Source of the DNA: an uncultured Treponema sp.
GTDB taxonomy: Bacteria; Spirochaetota; Spirochaetia; Treponematales; Treponemataceae
NCBI GenBank assembly: GCA_934718065.1
Contig: CAKUZR010000004.1
Coordinates: 62,001 to 126,000 of the forward strand
Length of the DNA: 64,000 nt
Reading direction: 5' to 3'
The notes under the pieces were generated by a model. It saw only the letters and a program-made list of their open reading frames with translations. It did no database searches and was not told the origin of the DNA. A program made the position numbers and the translations under genes. Shown piece by piece: positions 7,873 to 17,500 of the stretch. How positions within the stretch are numbered: position 1 is the stretch's first letter; each line of letters opens with the position of its first letter.

Positions 7873-9111
7873 CTAGTAGCTGGAGTCGGTTAAAAAATCT
7901 TTTATGTGCATTATTTTTATTCCTTCGTCGTTTCCGCACACTGAAGAATCCATTGTGACCACATATTTTGGGTAGTTGTCCTTTATTGCTTTAAGATTTG
8001 CGGTTTCTCTTTCTGAATCTTCCGGCAATGTTCTGCAGACCTGAACATAAAGTTTTGAATCCCGCTTTACGGCGACAAAATCAATTTCCTTGTCATCTGA
8101 TTTTCCAATGTAGACAGAATATCTTCTGCGGCAAAGTTCAAGATAGACAATATTTTCCAGAACAGAAGCCACTGCCTTTGGAGAGTATCCTAGCTGGCTG
8201 TATTTGAATCCAATGTCTGAAAGATAATATTTTTCCTGGGTTTTTAATATTTCTTTTCCCTGAATGTCATAACGGTTGCAACGGTAAATAATAAAGGCTT
8301 CTTCCAGCCACGCGATGTAGTTGTAAATTGTTTCGATTGCAATTGAGCGGTGCTGGCTTTTGAAAAAATCAAAAATAGTTTTCGCGCTGAAATTTTTCCC
8401 CAGATTTTCAAGAATAAAACGCACGACTCTGTTGAACATTTCAAGGTTGGAAATATTATGCCGCCTTGAAATATCTCTTGTGACTACAGTTGAATAAATT
8501 CCGTCGATAATCTGATAGTTTTCTTCCTGGGTGTGGTTTGTTTTCGCAATGAATGGAAATCCGCCGGATTTTAAATACAAGTCAAAATATTCATCCAGAG
8601 AATTGATTTTGGAGCCAGGAACGTAATTCTTTTTAAATTCTATGAATTCGCTGAAGGACAAAGTATATACAGGAATTAAAACAAATCGCCCCGTTAAATA
8701 AGTTGAAATTTCAGAAGAAAGCAGCTTTGAATTTGAGCCGGTTATGTAAATGTCAACATTTTGGGTTTCAAAAATTGAATTGACGCATTTTTCCCAGTTT
8801 TCTATTTCCTGAACTTCATCTAAAAGAAGATAAATTTTTTGATTTTGTCCGGCATTTTTGATTGAGGCGAGCAAATCCTCGTTCATCTGGCTTGCGCTGA
8901 AATTTTCTTCGTAATCCATGGATGAATAAAGCCGCTGGATTATATTCTGAGAGTTTACTCCGCTGCTCAAAAGCCGTTCTTTGTACATTTCAAGAATTGT
9001 TGACTTTCCGGAACGACGGACGCCGCAGAGAATTTTAATTATTTTTTCATCTTTGAATTTCCACAGAGAATTTACAAAAGACGACCTGAAAATATTTAAT
9101 TCCTCTATCAT
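7873..9111 (-). CDS. AAA-type ATPase with C-terminal DUF4143 domain
   Basis: A 412-residue member of the large AAA_14/DUF4143 family of unassigned bacterial and archaeal ATPases. Walker A is GVRRSGKST (30-38), Walker B YLLLDEVQ (93-100), and a sensor-like ITGSNSKLLSSE follows. The C-terminal half (about 200-412) has the DUF4143 pattern YLSDIGF, ENIVYLEL and IDFVAVK, the last resembling a nuclease-like fold. These proteins are often multicopy and patchily distributed; a role is not established. There is no ribosome site: the ATG lies 7 nt after a -10, so translation may be leaderless. It stands alone between two inverted copies of the family 1 repeat. Confidence 0.88.
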   Translation of the reverse strand: MIEELNIFRSSFVNSLWKFKDEKIIKILCGVRRSGKSTILEMYKERLLSSGVNSQNIIQRLYSSMDYEENFSASQMNEDLLASIKNAGQNQKIYLLLDEVQEIENWEKCVNSIFETQNVDIYITGSNSKLLSSEISTYLTGRFVLIPVYTLSFSEFIEFKKNYVPGSKINSLDEYFDLYLKSGGFPFIAKTNHTQEENYQIIDGIYSTVVTRDISRRHNISNLEMFNRVVRFILENLGKNFSAKTIFDFFKSQHRSIAIETIYNYIAWLEEAFIIYRCNRYDIQGKEILKTQEKYYLSDIGFKYSQLGYSPKAVASVLENIVYLELCRRRYSVYIGKSDDKEIDFVAVKRDSKLYVQVCRTLPEDSERETANLKAIKDNYPKYVVTMDSSVCGNDEGIKIMHIKDFLTDSSY

Positions 9112-9118
9112 ATTTTAT

Positions 9119-9163
9119 ATAATAACTGAAAAACTTTGTTAAAACAAGAAGTTTTTCAGTTAT
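9119..9163 (-). promoter_or_regulatory. Promoter and palindromic operator of the AAA/DUF4143 gene
   Basis: On the minus strand TTGTTT (9147-9142), 17 bp, TATTAT (9124-9119), then 7 nt to the ATG. A perfect 15-bp inverted repeat (ATAACTGAAAAACTT at 9122-9136 and its complement at 9149-9163) has the -35 in its 12-nt loop and one arm over the -10/spacer. ACTGAAAAACTT recurs at 9166-9177. A protein bound here would occlude polymerase. Confidence 0.6.
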
Positions 9164-9181
9164 AGACTGAAAAACTTTTAT

Positions 9182-9387
9182 ACAGCGAGAATTTGGAGTT
9201 TTTTGAAAAAGAAATAAAAGCGCAAGGCGGAGGACAATTTGTGAAGACTTTTGGCGATTGAACCGATTGAAGTGCGAAGCACCCGAACCTTTACAAGCGA
9301 AGCGCGAGCCAAATCCGTCTGGAGCAAATTGGAATCCGCCGGGAGCGTTCTTTCAGAATATTTTATAAAAAACTCCAGGTTCATGCA
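9182..9387 (+). repeat. Dispersed ~206 bp structured repeat, family 1, copy B
   Basis: Plus-orientation copy, inverted relative to copy A across the ATPase gene. The left end CAGCGAGAATTTGGAG pairs imperfectly with the right end CTCCAGGTTCATGCAG. It contains the GTGC-GAA-GCAC hairpin and the conserved GCCAAATCCGTCTGGAGC block. No coding potential. Confidence 0.85.
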
Positions 9388-9421
9388 GAAATGAAATAAA
9401 TATTTTTTTAAATAAAACCTA

Positions 9422-9450
9422 TTGACTTAGTGGGAAATTAAATTTATTAT
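9422..9450 (+). promoter_or_regulatory. Promoter of the leader peptide-metY unit
   Basis: TTGACT, a 17-bp spacer and TATTAT. The expected start is near 9457, giving a 290-nt leader before metY that contains a small ORF and a repeat. Confidence 0.75.
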
Positions 9451-9488
9451 CTGAACATCAGATGAATATTTTTTTGAGGAGGAACGCA

Positions 9489-9563
9489 ATGAAAGTTTAT
9501 TTTGAAAAACTTGTAAGAGAAAATTTTAGAAACGGAGTCATGTGTTCCTTCTGTTTTTGTTAG
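9489..9563 (+). CDS. Candidate cysteine-rich leader peptide upstream of metY
   Basis: A 24-codon ORF with an excellent ribosome site (GAGGAGG, 6 nt before the ATG). It starts MKVYFEKLVRENF and ends MCSFCFC then TAG: one Met followed by three Cys in the last seven codons. It lies about 30 nt after the predicted transcription start and 183 nt before metY. The ending fits a ribosome-stalling sensor for cysteine (or cysteinyl-tRNA) controlling a sulfur-assimilation gene. The downstream leader has stem-loops at 9594-9610 and around 9693-9708 that could be alternative structures. Attenuation is inferred from position and composition; a decayed gene remnant is the alternative. Confidence 0.6.
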   Translation: MKVYFEKLVRENFRNGVMCSFCFC

Positions 9564-9593
9564 TTTTAGGCACAGGAATTTAAAGCGTGGTTT

Positions 9594-9610
9594 TAGGAGC
9601 GCGGCTCCTA
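9594..9610 (+). promoter_or_regulatory. Stem-loop in the metY leader
   Basis: TAGGAGC-GCG-GCTCCTA, a perfect 7-bp stem with a 3-nt loop, 31 nt after the leader-peptide stop. It could be part of an attenuator. Confidence 0.45.
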
Positions 9611-9716
9611 GGAAAGGGGGCAGGCGAAAACTGGCGGTTTGAGAGTGTTGTACGCTTTGCGGACAACTTGCGAAAACCAGAGGGTTGAGCCGAGGGGGAC
9701 TTTTCCCCCTTTGAAT
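9597..9716 (-). repeat. Modular repeat, family 2, copy b (in the metY leader)
   Basis: Read on the minus strand: TTCAAAGGGGGAAAAG, CCCCCTCG, then TTTTCGCAAGTTGTCCGCAA and AGCG-ACAAC-CTCAAAC, then TTTTCGCCTGCCCCC. This is one 46-bp-type unit between the same GC-rich brackets as the copy downstream of metY, in opposite orientation. Confidence 0.7.
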
Positions 9717-9746
9717 AAAAATCAAAAATAAAAGAGGAATTAAATT

Positions 9747-11033
9747 ATGGCAATTTTCGATAATACACATTTTGAGACAAAACAGCTTCACGTAGGACAG
9801 GAAACTCCGGATCCGGCTTCGGATGCGCGCGCAGTTCCGATTTATCAGACAACTTCGTATGTTTTCCGCAATTCTCAGCATGCGGCGGATCGTTTCGGGC
9901 TTGCGGATGCAGGAAATATTTACGGACGGCTTACAAATTCAACTCAGGATGTTTTTGAAAAAAGAATCGCGGCTCTTGAGGGAGGCTCGGCTGCCCTTGC
10001 TGTGGCTTCCGGCGCGGCTGCAATAACTTACGCGATTGAAGCTCTTGCCCAGGCTGGCGACCACGTTGTTGCGCAGAAAACAATTTACGGCGGAACTTAC
10101 AATCTTCTGAAGCACACTCTTACGCCTTTTGGAGTTCAGACAACTTTTGTTGACGCTCATAATCTGAAGGAAGTTGAAGGCGCAATAAAGGAAAACACAA
10201 AAGTTTTGTATCTTGAAACTTTGGGAAATCCGAACGCTGACATTCCGGATCTTGACGCTCTTATTGAACTGGGCCATAAGCACGGGCTTGCGGTTATTGT
10301 TGACAATACTTTTGGAACTCCGTATCTGATTCGTCCGCTTGAACACGGGGCTGATGTGGTTGTTCATTCGGCTACAAAATTTATTGGCGGACACGGAACA
10401 ACTTTGGGCGGAATTATCATTGAGTCTGGAAAAACCAACTGGAAATCTGGAAAATTCCCGGCGATTTCAACACCGAACGAAAGCTACCACGGAGTTTCTT
10501 TTGCGGATGCAGTTCCGGGCGCGGCTTTTGTAACTTACATCCGTGCGATTCTTCTGCGCGACCAGGGCGCGGCGATTTCTCCGTTCAACGCGTGGGCTCT
10601 TATCCAGGGAACAGAAACTTTGTCGCTTAGAATTGAACGTCATGTTGAAAACACAAAGAAGGTCGTTGAATATCTTGCGAAGAACCCGAAAGTTGCAAAA
10701 GTGAACCATCCGTCGCTTGCGAGCCATCCTGACCATGCGCTTTACGAAAAATATTTTCCGAACGGCGGCGCGTCGATTTTCACATTTGAAATAAAAGGCG
10801 GTCGTGAGGCGGCTTGGAAATTCATCGACAATCTGAAGATTTTCAGTCTGCTTGCGAATGTTGCGGATGTAAAGTCGCTTGTTATTCATCCGGCTTCAAC
10901 AACTCATTCCGAGCTGAACGAAACTGAGCTTGCCGAGCAGGGAATTACGCAGAGCACAATCCGTCTTTCAATTGGAACTGAGCACATCGACGATATAATC
11001 GCGGATTTGGATCAGGCTTTCGCAAAAATTTAA
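9747..11033 (+). CDS. metY: O-acetylhomoserine sulfhydrylase (aminocarboxypropyltransferase)
   Basis: PLP enzyme of the Cys/Met metabolism family that makes homocysteine from O-acetylhomoserine and sulfide (some members accept O-acetylserine). At 428 residues it has the long MetY length. It begins [15 protein letters not shown], with [20 protein letters not shown] and the Schiff-base lysine Lys211 in [31 protein letters not shown] and TPNESYHG are typical of MetY rather than MetB or MetC. The C-terminus has [13 protein letters not shown] and [14 protein letters not shown]. An AGAGGA site lies 8 nt upstream. It has its own promoter, a Cys-rich leader ORF and a repeat in the leader. It stands alone; cysE is elsewhere in the window. 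Confidence 0.93.
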   Translation: MAIFDNTHFETKQLHVGQETPDPASDARAVPIYQTTSYVFRNSQHAADRFGLADAGNIYGRLTNSTQDVFEKRIAALEGGSAALAVASGAAAITYAIEALAQAGDHVVAQKTIYGGTYNLLKHTLTPFGVQTTFVDAHNLKEVEGAIKENTKVLYLETLGNPNADIPDLDALIELGHKHGLAVIVDNTFGTPYLIRPLEHGADVVVHSATKFIGGHGTTLGGIIIESGKTNWKSGKFPAISTPNESYHGVSFADAVPGAAFVTYIRAILLRDQGAAISPFNAWALIQGTETLSLRIERHVENTKKVVEYLAKNPKVAKVNHPSLASHPDHALYEKYFPNGGASIFTFEIKGGREAAWKFIDNLKIFSLLANVADVKSLVIHPASTTHSELNETELAEQGITQSTIRLSIGTEHIDDIIADLDQAFAKI

Positions 11034-11139
11034 TTTCTGAACAAAATCTTGCCGGGCGGAAGTTTTGTTTCGTCTGGCGCAGAAATTTTTCAAGGTTGGG
11101 TAGCGCGGCTGGAGGCATTTTAGAGGCTCGCTGGATTTT

Positions 11140-11290
11140 CTGGCGGGGGAAAGCCTTCCCCTCGTCTCAAACTTTCATTTTTCGCAAGTTGTCCGCAAAG
11201 CGTCCAACAATCTCAAACTTTCATTTTTCGCAAGTTGTCCGCGGAGCGTTCAACAATCTCAAACTTTCAGTTTTCGACTACCCCTTCTTT
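11140..11290 (+). repeat. Modular repeat, family 2, copy c: 46-bp tandem array in GC-rich brackets
   Basis: GGCGGGGGAAAGCCTTCCCC hairpin, then two full 46-bp units (each TCTCAAACTTTCATTTTTCG, CAAGTTGTCCGC, ARAGCGTYCAACAA), a partial third unit, then TTTTCGACTACCCC. It is inverted relative to copy b, so metY is bracketed. No ORF with a ribosome site. Confidence 0.75.
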
Positions 11291-11294
11291 CTGC

Positions 11295-11512
11295 AATATT
11301 GAATAGCCTTAATGTTGAGTCTTTTGTGAAGAAACAAAAGCGCAGGCAGATTTACAGATTGTGAAGATTTTTGGCGATTGAATTAATAAAAGTGCGGAGC
11401 ACCCGAATTAACACAAGCGAAGCGTGCGCCAAATCCATCTGGAGCAAACTGGAAAGTTGCCGCAAGCGTTCTTTCAGAAGTTGTAAAAAACTTGACATCA
11501 AGGCTGAATATT
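11295..11512 (+). repeat. Dispersed structured repeat, family 1, copy C
   Basis: Most divergent copy. Conserved blocks: GTGAAGATTTTTGGCGATTG, AAGTGCGGAGCACCCGAA, ACAAGCGAAGCG, CCAAATCCATCTGGAGCAAA, GCGTTCTTTCAGAAG. Ends AATATTGAATAGCCTTAATG and its complement-like CTTGATGTC...AAGGCTGAATATT pair with each other but differ from the ends of copies A and B. Confidence 0.8.
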
Positions 11513-11528
11513 ATTTAAAAAACTGTAG

Positions 11529-11534
11529 TATAAT
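11529..11534 (+). promoter_or_regulatory. Possible -10 of the giant surface-protein gene
   Basis: TATAAT 66 nt before the start codon. No convincing -35 at 16-18 bp; a TTGACA at 11492 is too far. Weak call. Confidence 0.35.
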
Positions 11535-11599
11535 TTCCGATATTTAAATTGATTTTATTCGCGAGGAGAGTTTGTTGATTTGAATTTCCGGGGATTTCG

Positions 11600-14500
11600 T
11601 TGAAAAATCTTTCTGTTTTTTTTAATCGTTTTCATAAATTTCTGCAGTTTCCGCTGTTTTTTGCGGCTTTTCTTTTTTCTGCAAATTTTGCTTTTGCGGA
11701 AGATGTTTATTATCGCTGGACTTATTTCAATGATGGTTCCGGGGCGGATGTCTGGGATGGAATTTGGAGCGAAACTGTAACGTCTACGGAAACCTCTGCC
11801 GATGGCTCAACAAGTCCCCTCTCGAAAGGGAAATTCTGGTCGTTTTACAACAACACTTCTGGAGTCGAGTGGGTAAAAACGTACAATAATAGTGGCGGAA
11901 CTGCGGATTTTCCAGGGTCGGCTTCTTCAAAAACGGCTTTTGTGTATTTTACGGGCGAGCACGCGACAACTGCGACTTTGGCTTCTTCACCTGCGAACGA
12001 GCTGAAACAACTTTTAGTGGGCGACTGCTATCAAAGCACAACATCTGCCGGCGGCGAAAAAATAACAATAAATATTGCCGGGTTCGACCTGAAAACAAAG
12101 GAAATGATTTTCGGAAATTCAAGTTTTCATTCAGATTCGGCTGTGAATTTTGAAATTTCTGGCGGCGGAACGCTGAAAATTTCTACTGAAATGAAATTTC
12201 TGGCCGGATGCACGTACAATATCGAAATTGGCGAAGGCACCGTTCTTGATGCGGCTTCCGTTTCTGTGGACGCGGCTGCGGCTGGCGCAACAATTAATTT
12301 TACCGGCGGCGGAACGCTGAAACTGGCCGTCGCAAATTTTTCCGGATGCACTGTGAATTTCAAACTGAAAAATCTGGAATCTTCCGGAACTTTTACAAAT
12401 TCCGGGACGCTTAATTTTTCTGGAAATATTGAAGCGAATTTTTTAGGGAGTGTTGAAAATTCAGGAACGGTTTCATTCTTGCAGAATTCCACGGCAATTT
12501 TTTCCGAGCTGCTTTCAAACAGTGAAGAAATTTCGTTTGCAGAAAATTCCGCGGCGACTTTTTCAGCCGAAGTAAAAAATTCCGGAACGCTCAAGTTTTC
12601 GGGAGCTGCTGAATCGACTTTCTCCGGCGGCGTTGAAAATCTTTCTGGCGGTGTTATTTCCGCGGAAGGTTCGGCGGTGCTTGGATTTGATGGAAAGTTC
12701 GTCAATTCAGATTCTGGAGTTGCGCGTTTTTTGGGCGGAAGCGCGTCCAGCGTTTCGTTCAGGGAATTTTCAAATTTCGGGGAAATTTATTCTTCCGGCG
12801 AAGGCTTGAAATTCAACGTGGCGGCTGAGGATTCGGGAACTTGGATTTATTCGGGCGGAACGGTTGTTTCGGAAAATATTTCGTACAATGTTTTGACATT
12901 GAATGCCGGTGTTTTTATTCAGGGAAAAATTTCCGCGGAAACGCTTTATATAAACACGTCGCAGAATATTTCCTTGAAAAACAATACGATTCTGAATGTG
13001 GCTTCTGTGATTCTTGAGGCGAACGCAACTATTAAAAATGAAGGTTTCGATCTTTATTTTGGAACGGATGAAAAAGAATGTTCCATGAAGAGCGTCGGCG
13101 TAAAAAGCCTTAGTTTTGCGACTTCTGAAAGCGGAACAACGTATTTTTATTCATGTAAAATTGGTGATGAAAATAATTTTAATATCAAGCTGGCTGTGAA
13201 TGTTGCGGTTGTTTTTTGCCGCGAAGTTTATGCGGCTTCGCTTTCGGCCTCTAAAAAAGTAACAATTAAATCTGCAAAAATTCAAACTTCCGAGGATCAG
13301 ACTTATTCTTCAGAAGTTGCTGTTTCCGGCGCTGGAAAAACGGAAATCATTTCACAAAACGGAAAAATTCAGTTTGGAGGAAAAGTTTCCGGCTCAGAAA
13401 ATGCTGAAATTTCAGTTCTTGCAGATGTTATTTTTGACGGTCCGGTGAATGTTTCAGTTCCGTCAGGAATTTTTTCAGTTGGAAGCGCATCCGCCGCAAA
13501 AAAAACAACTTTGAACGCAACCGCCGACGTTTCGTTTGATGTCGCGTCCGCCGTTTTTTCCGGAAATTTCAATAATTCCGGAAATGCAAAATTTTTAGAA
13601 AATTCAAAGGCGGCTTTTTCGGGTGAAATTGAAAATTCGGGAACGCTTTCGTTCTTGCAGGATTCAACAGCGGATTTTTCAGCGCAATTTTCAAACAGCG
13701 GAGAAATTTCGTTTGCAGAAAATTCCACGGCAACTTTTTCAGCCGAAGTAAAAAATTCCGGAACGCTCAAGTTTTCGGAAAATGCTGAATCAACTTTTTC
13801 CGGCGGCGTTGAAAATCTTTCTGGCGGAGTTATTTCTGCGGAAGGTTCGGCGGTGCTTGGATTTGATGGAAAAGTTTCAAATGTGGGAGAAATCGCGTTT
13901 TCAGGAAATTCTTCGGCGACTTTTGCAGATGAAATTGAAAACTCTGGAACGGTTTCGTTTTTAGCGGATTCCGTGGCGACTTTTTCAGCTCTATTTTCAA
14001 ACAGCGGAGAAATTTCGTTTGCAGAAAATTCTACGGCGATTTTTTCCGGTGAAGCAAAAAATTCCGGAACGCTCAAGTTTTCGGGAAATGCTGGATCAAC
14101 TTTTTCCGGCGGTTTTGAAAATTCCGGCCAGTTTTCTGCGTCTGATTCAGCAAAACTGGATTTTTCAGGAAAGTTCGTCAATTCTGCTTCGGGAGTTGCG
14201 CGTTTTTTGGGCGGAAGTTCGTCCAGCGTTTTGTTCAGGGAATTTTCAAATTCCGGGGAAATTTCTTCTTCCGGCGAAGGCTTGAAATTCAACGTGGCGG
14301 CTGAGGATTCGGGAACTTGGATTTATTCGGGCGGAACGGTTGTTTCGGAAAATATTTTGTATAAGGTTCTGAATCTTTCCGGCACTGTAAAAATTGACGG
14401 CTCGGCCAACGAGCTTTTTGCGAAAGAAATTTCGGTTCAGATGGAAAATCTTGAAATCCAGGGAAAAATTTCCGCGGATTCAGTAAAAATAAATGCCTCA

Positions 14501-17500
14501 AAAATTAATTTTGTTTCGGATTCGGTTTTGAGCGCGGATTCAATTTTTCTTCAAAATCAAAAGGATTTTGCGCTAGAAAACAATGGCTATTCAATTTCTG
14601 TTGGAAAAACTGGCGGCGCAATTGAAACGGATTTTATAGAAGAAAATGTGAATTTTTCAATTTGTGACGAAGCGGCGCAAAAAGGAAAAGTGGAATTTTA
14701 TTCTTCGCTTGGAAAACCGGAAAAGCCGCTGAAAGATTTTTCTTCTGAAAGCGCGCTGGTTTTCAACGCTGATGTTTATGCGGCTTCGCTTTCGGCGGCT
14801 GAAAAAGCTGAAATTCATTCCGCAAAAATTCAAACTTCCGGGAATCAAAATTATTCTTCTGAAGTTGCTGTTTCCGGCGCGGAAAAAACGGAAATCATTT
14901 CAAAAAACGGTTTGATTCATTTTCGCGGCTCTGTGAAAAATTCCGGCGGCGCGCCGCTTTCGCTAGATGCCCAAAATGTTCAGTTTGATTCGGATTTTGA
15001 ATGTGATTCTGAGGCGGCGGTTCTGGCGGATGTTTATTTTTCTGGCTTGGCGAAGGATGAAATAAAAATCGCGGCTGAAAAAATTGAAATCGGCTCTGAA
15101 AATTCTTCAAAAAATCTTTACATTTCTGCGGCGGACGGAAATTCTCCAAAAAAAGTTGAACTTGAATCTCCTTTGAAAATTTCCGGCAGTTTTGTGCTTT
15201 TGAACGGCGGCTTGCAGCTTGGAAAAAATTCTTCCGGCAAATCTCCGGATATTTTTGCGGAAAAAGAAATTGTCCTGATGAACGGAAGTATTTCTTCAAT
15301 GTACGACGATGTGATTTCTGCGGACTTCAGCTGGCGGAGCGGCGCGAAAAATATTTTTAAATACCAGGGCGACGAAAAATTTCCTGGTGAATTTCCTGAT
15401 GGAACGCAAATTTTTTCTGAAAATTTTTATTCTTCGCTCGAAGGACTTGGCGGAACCACAATTTCCGCGGGGAAAAATTTTTACTGCAATAATTTTGCGC
15501 TTGAAGGCGGCTCTGAATGGTTTTTGAAGGCTGGCGACAACGAAAAATCTGAAAATTTTGCCGTTGCGTACAATTCCTCGCTGAAAAACTGCGTTTATTC
15601 TTCGTCCGGAGCAGGAATTTCATATCTTGCGGCGGCGGAATCTGTTGACAATGGCGGAAACAATGAAAAAGTCTGCTTCGGCCATCCGGAAATTTCTTTT
15701 GCGCGGACAGTTTACGATGATGTGATTGAAGTTTCTTTCAAGGATTCAGTTTCTGAAAATCCGGTGAAAATTGAAAATTCCAACAATGAAATTTGGAAAA
15801 ATATTGCGGGCAGCTCAAAGTTTTTGACTTACGGAAAATCCGGCTCGGACTTGAAAATTGTTTTTTCCGGAACTTATATTGACGCTGAATGTACAGAATC
15901 CACGGAAAACCAGGGCGATATTGAAAAATTTTATTTGAAGGCGGCAGAATCTTGGAATACGGATGCCACTGGGGAAAAATCCGGGGCGGCGGAAAGCACT
16001 GATTCGCAGGGCGTTCACAAGGATTTAATTCCGTATTTGAATATTGTCCGGGCTGTTTCAGACGATTTTTCCGGAATTTTTGATGAGCACAAAAACCGTG
16101 TTGCAAGCTATGACGGTGAAAAACGTTTCCTGAGCGTAAAAGATTCGTGTCCGCCTGCGCTGATTGCTGTTCGAACCGGGCAGGAGCAGCATGAGGAGCT
16201 TCCTGAAAACCAGCTTCCTTACGATTCCCATAATTTTCTGGAATTCCAGTTTTCTGAGGAAATTTTTGTGAATGGAAGCGATTCTTCCGTTGTAAATGTA
16301 AAAACTTCCGCGGATTTTGGCGGAATCCAAAACAATTCTTCTGGAAGCGGATTTTCTGCGGCTGGAATTGCAGCTTTTGAAAAAGGAAAACTTCAGCTGG
16401 TTTCTGAATCGCAAATTCCTTCCGTGGAACTGAATTCTGTTTACAGGAATTTTGCGGTTTCTGTTGAAAAAGGAAAAAATCCACAGACGCACCGCTTTAG
16501 AATTTCAATTACCGGCTACCAAAGCCAGTCTGCCGCGGAAAATCCTTCCGGCTTTCCTTACTGGCCGGGCTGCATCGACTCTGAAAATTCTGAAATTCCA
16601 TCTGGAAAAGTAACGTTGCTTTCTTCCGGCGCGGAAAATAATTTCAACGAGCTGATAAAAGATTCTGAAGGAAATTCGTTGCTTGCGAAATCCGTTGAAA
16701 ATCATCCTTTGAAAAATCTTTCCGTGATTTCAGATTCTTCCGCCGATTCGTTGTGTCCAGACTGGAGCGATTCTTTGTACGGCTCGTGGGATCTTTCCGC
16801 GCCGGTTTTTGCAAGCTACCGTTCCTGGAGCGCAAAAGAAATTTCCAGTTTCTGCGAAATTCTTGGCGCATGCAAAGCGGCTGACACAGTTTTGGACCGC
16901 GTTGAATTTCACGTTTTTGACAATTCCGAGGCGGATTTTGGCGGTGCTAAATGGTTTTCTCAGTTTGGCTGGGGAAAAGACAATTCATCGCTTTTTTCAG
17001 AAAATTCCTATGCTTCGGATATTTTTGGCGGCTCTCGTCCGTTTGGAAATTCTTCCGGAAACGAATCTGCAAAAACTTCTGGAGGAATCAGATATTCAAC
17101 GCTTTACAACAAATCTTCTTATTTCAAATATGGCGTTGATTCCGCGGAGCCTGCTTCTTCGTTCAAAAATTCCCGGATTCAGTCTGGGGCTTCAAGCTCT
17201 CTGTTTGTGGCTCAGAACGGCGCAAAACGTGAAATTTCAACGAATGATTCGCTTTATTTTTCAATTTTTCTTGAAAACGGCACGAATTTACCGCTGAAAA
17301 CGAATTTTTCAATAAAATATGACGAGCGCGGATTTGTAACTGACCTTGCCGGAAATCTTATGAAATCCGCTGAAGTTTTTTCCGTTGACCGCGTTTCTCC
17401 GCGTTTTAATATGACTTCGGCGAAAATTTCGGGGAACAAGCTTTACGTTCTTTTCAATAAAAAAATAAATCTTGATGAAGTCGAGCTTATGACTTCTGAA

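Noticed and set aside
9457..9746. SAM (S-box) or T-box riboswitch in the metY leader
   Set aside because: I looked for the conserved S-box and T-box sequence blocks and saw none; a translated Cys-rich ORF is the better-supported signal.
11166..11285. 46-bp tandem units as a CRISPR array
   Set aside because: The units are contiguous with no unique spacers, and no cas genes are near.
13369..14292. 307-codon minus-strand frame inside the giant repeat protein gene
   Set aside because: It mirrors the ~20-residue repeats (Pro/Glu/Phe periodicity) and has no promoter or ribosome site.
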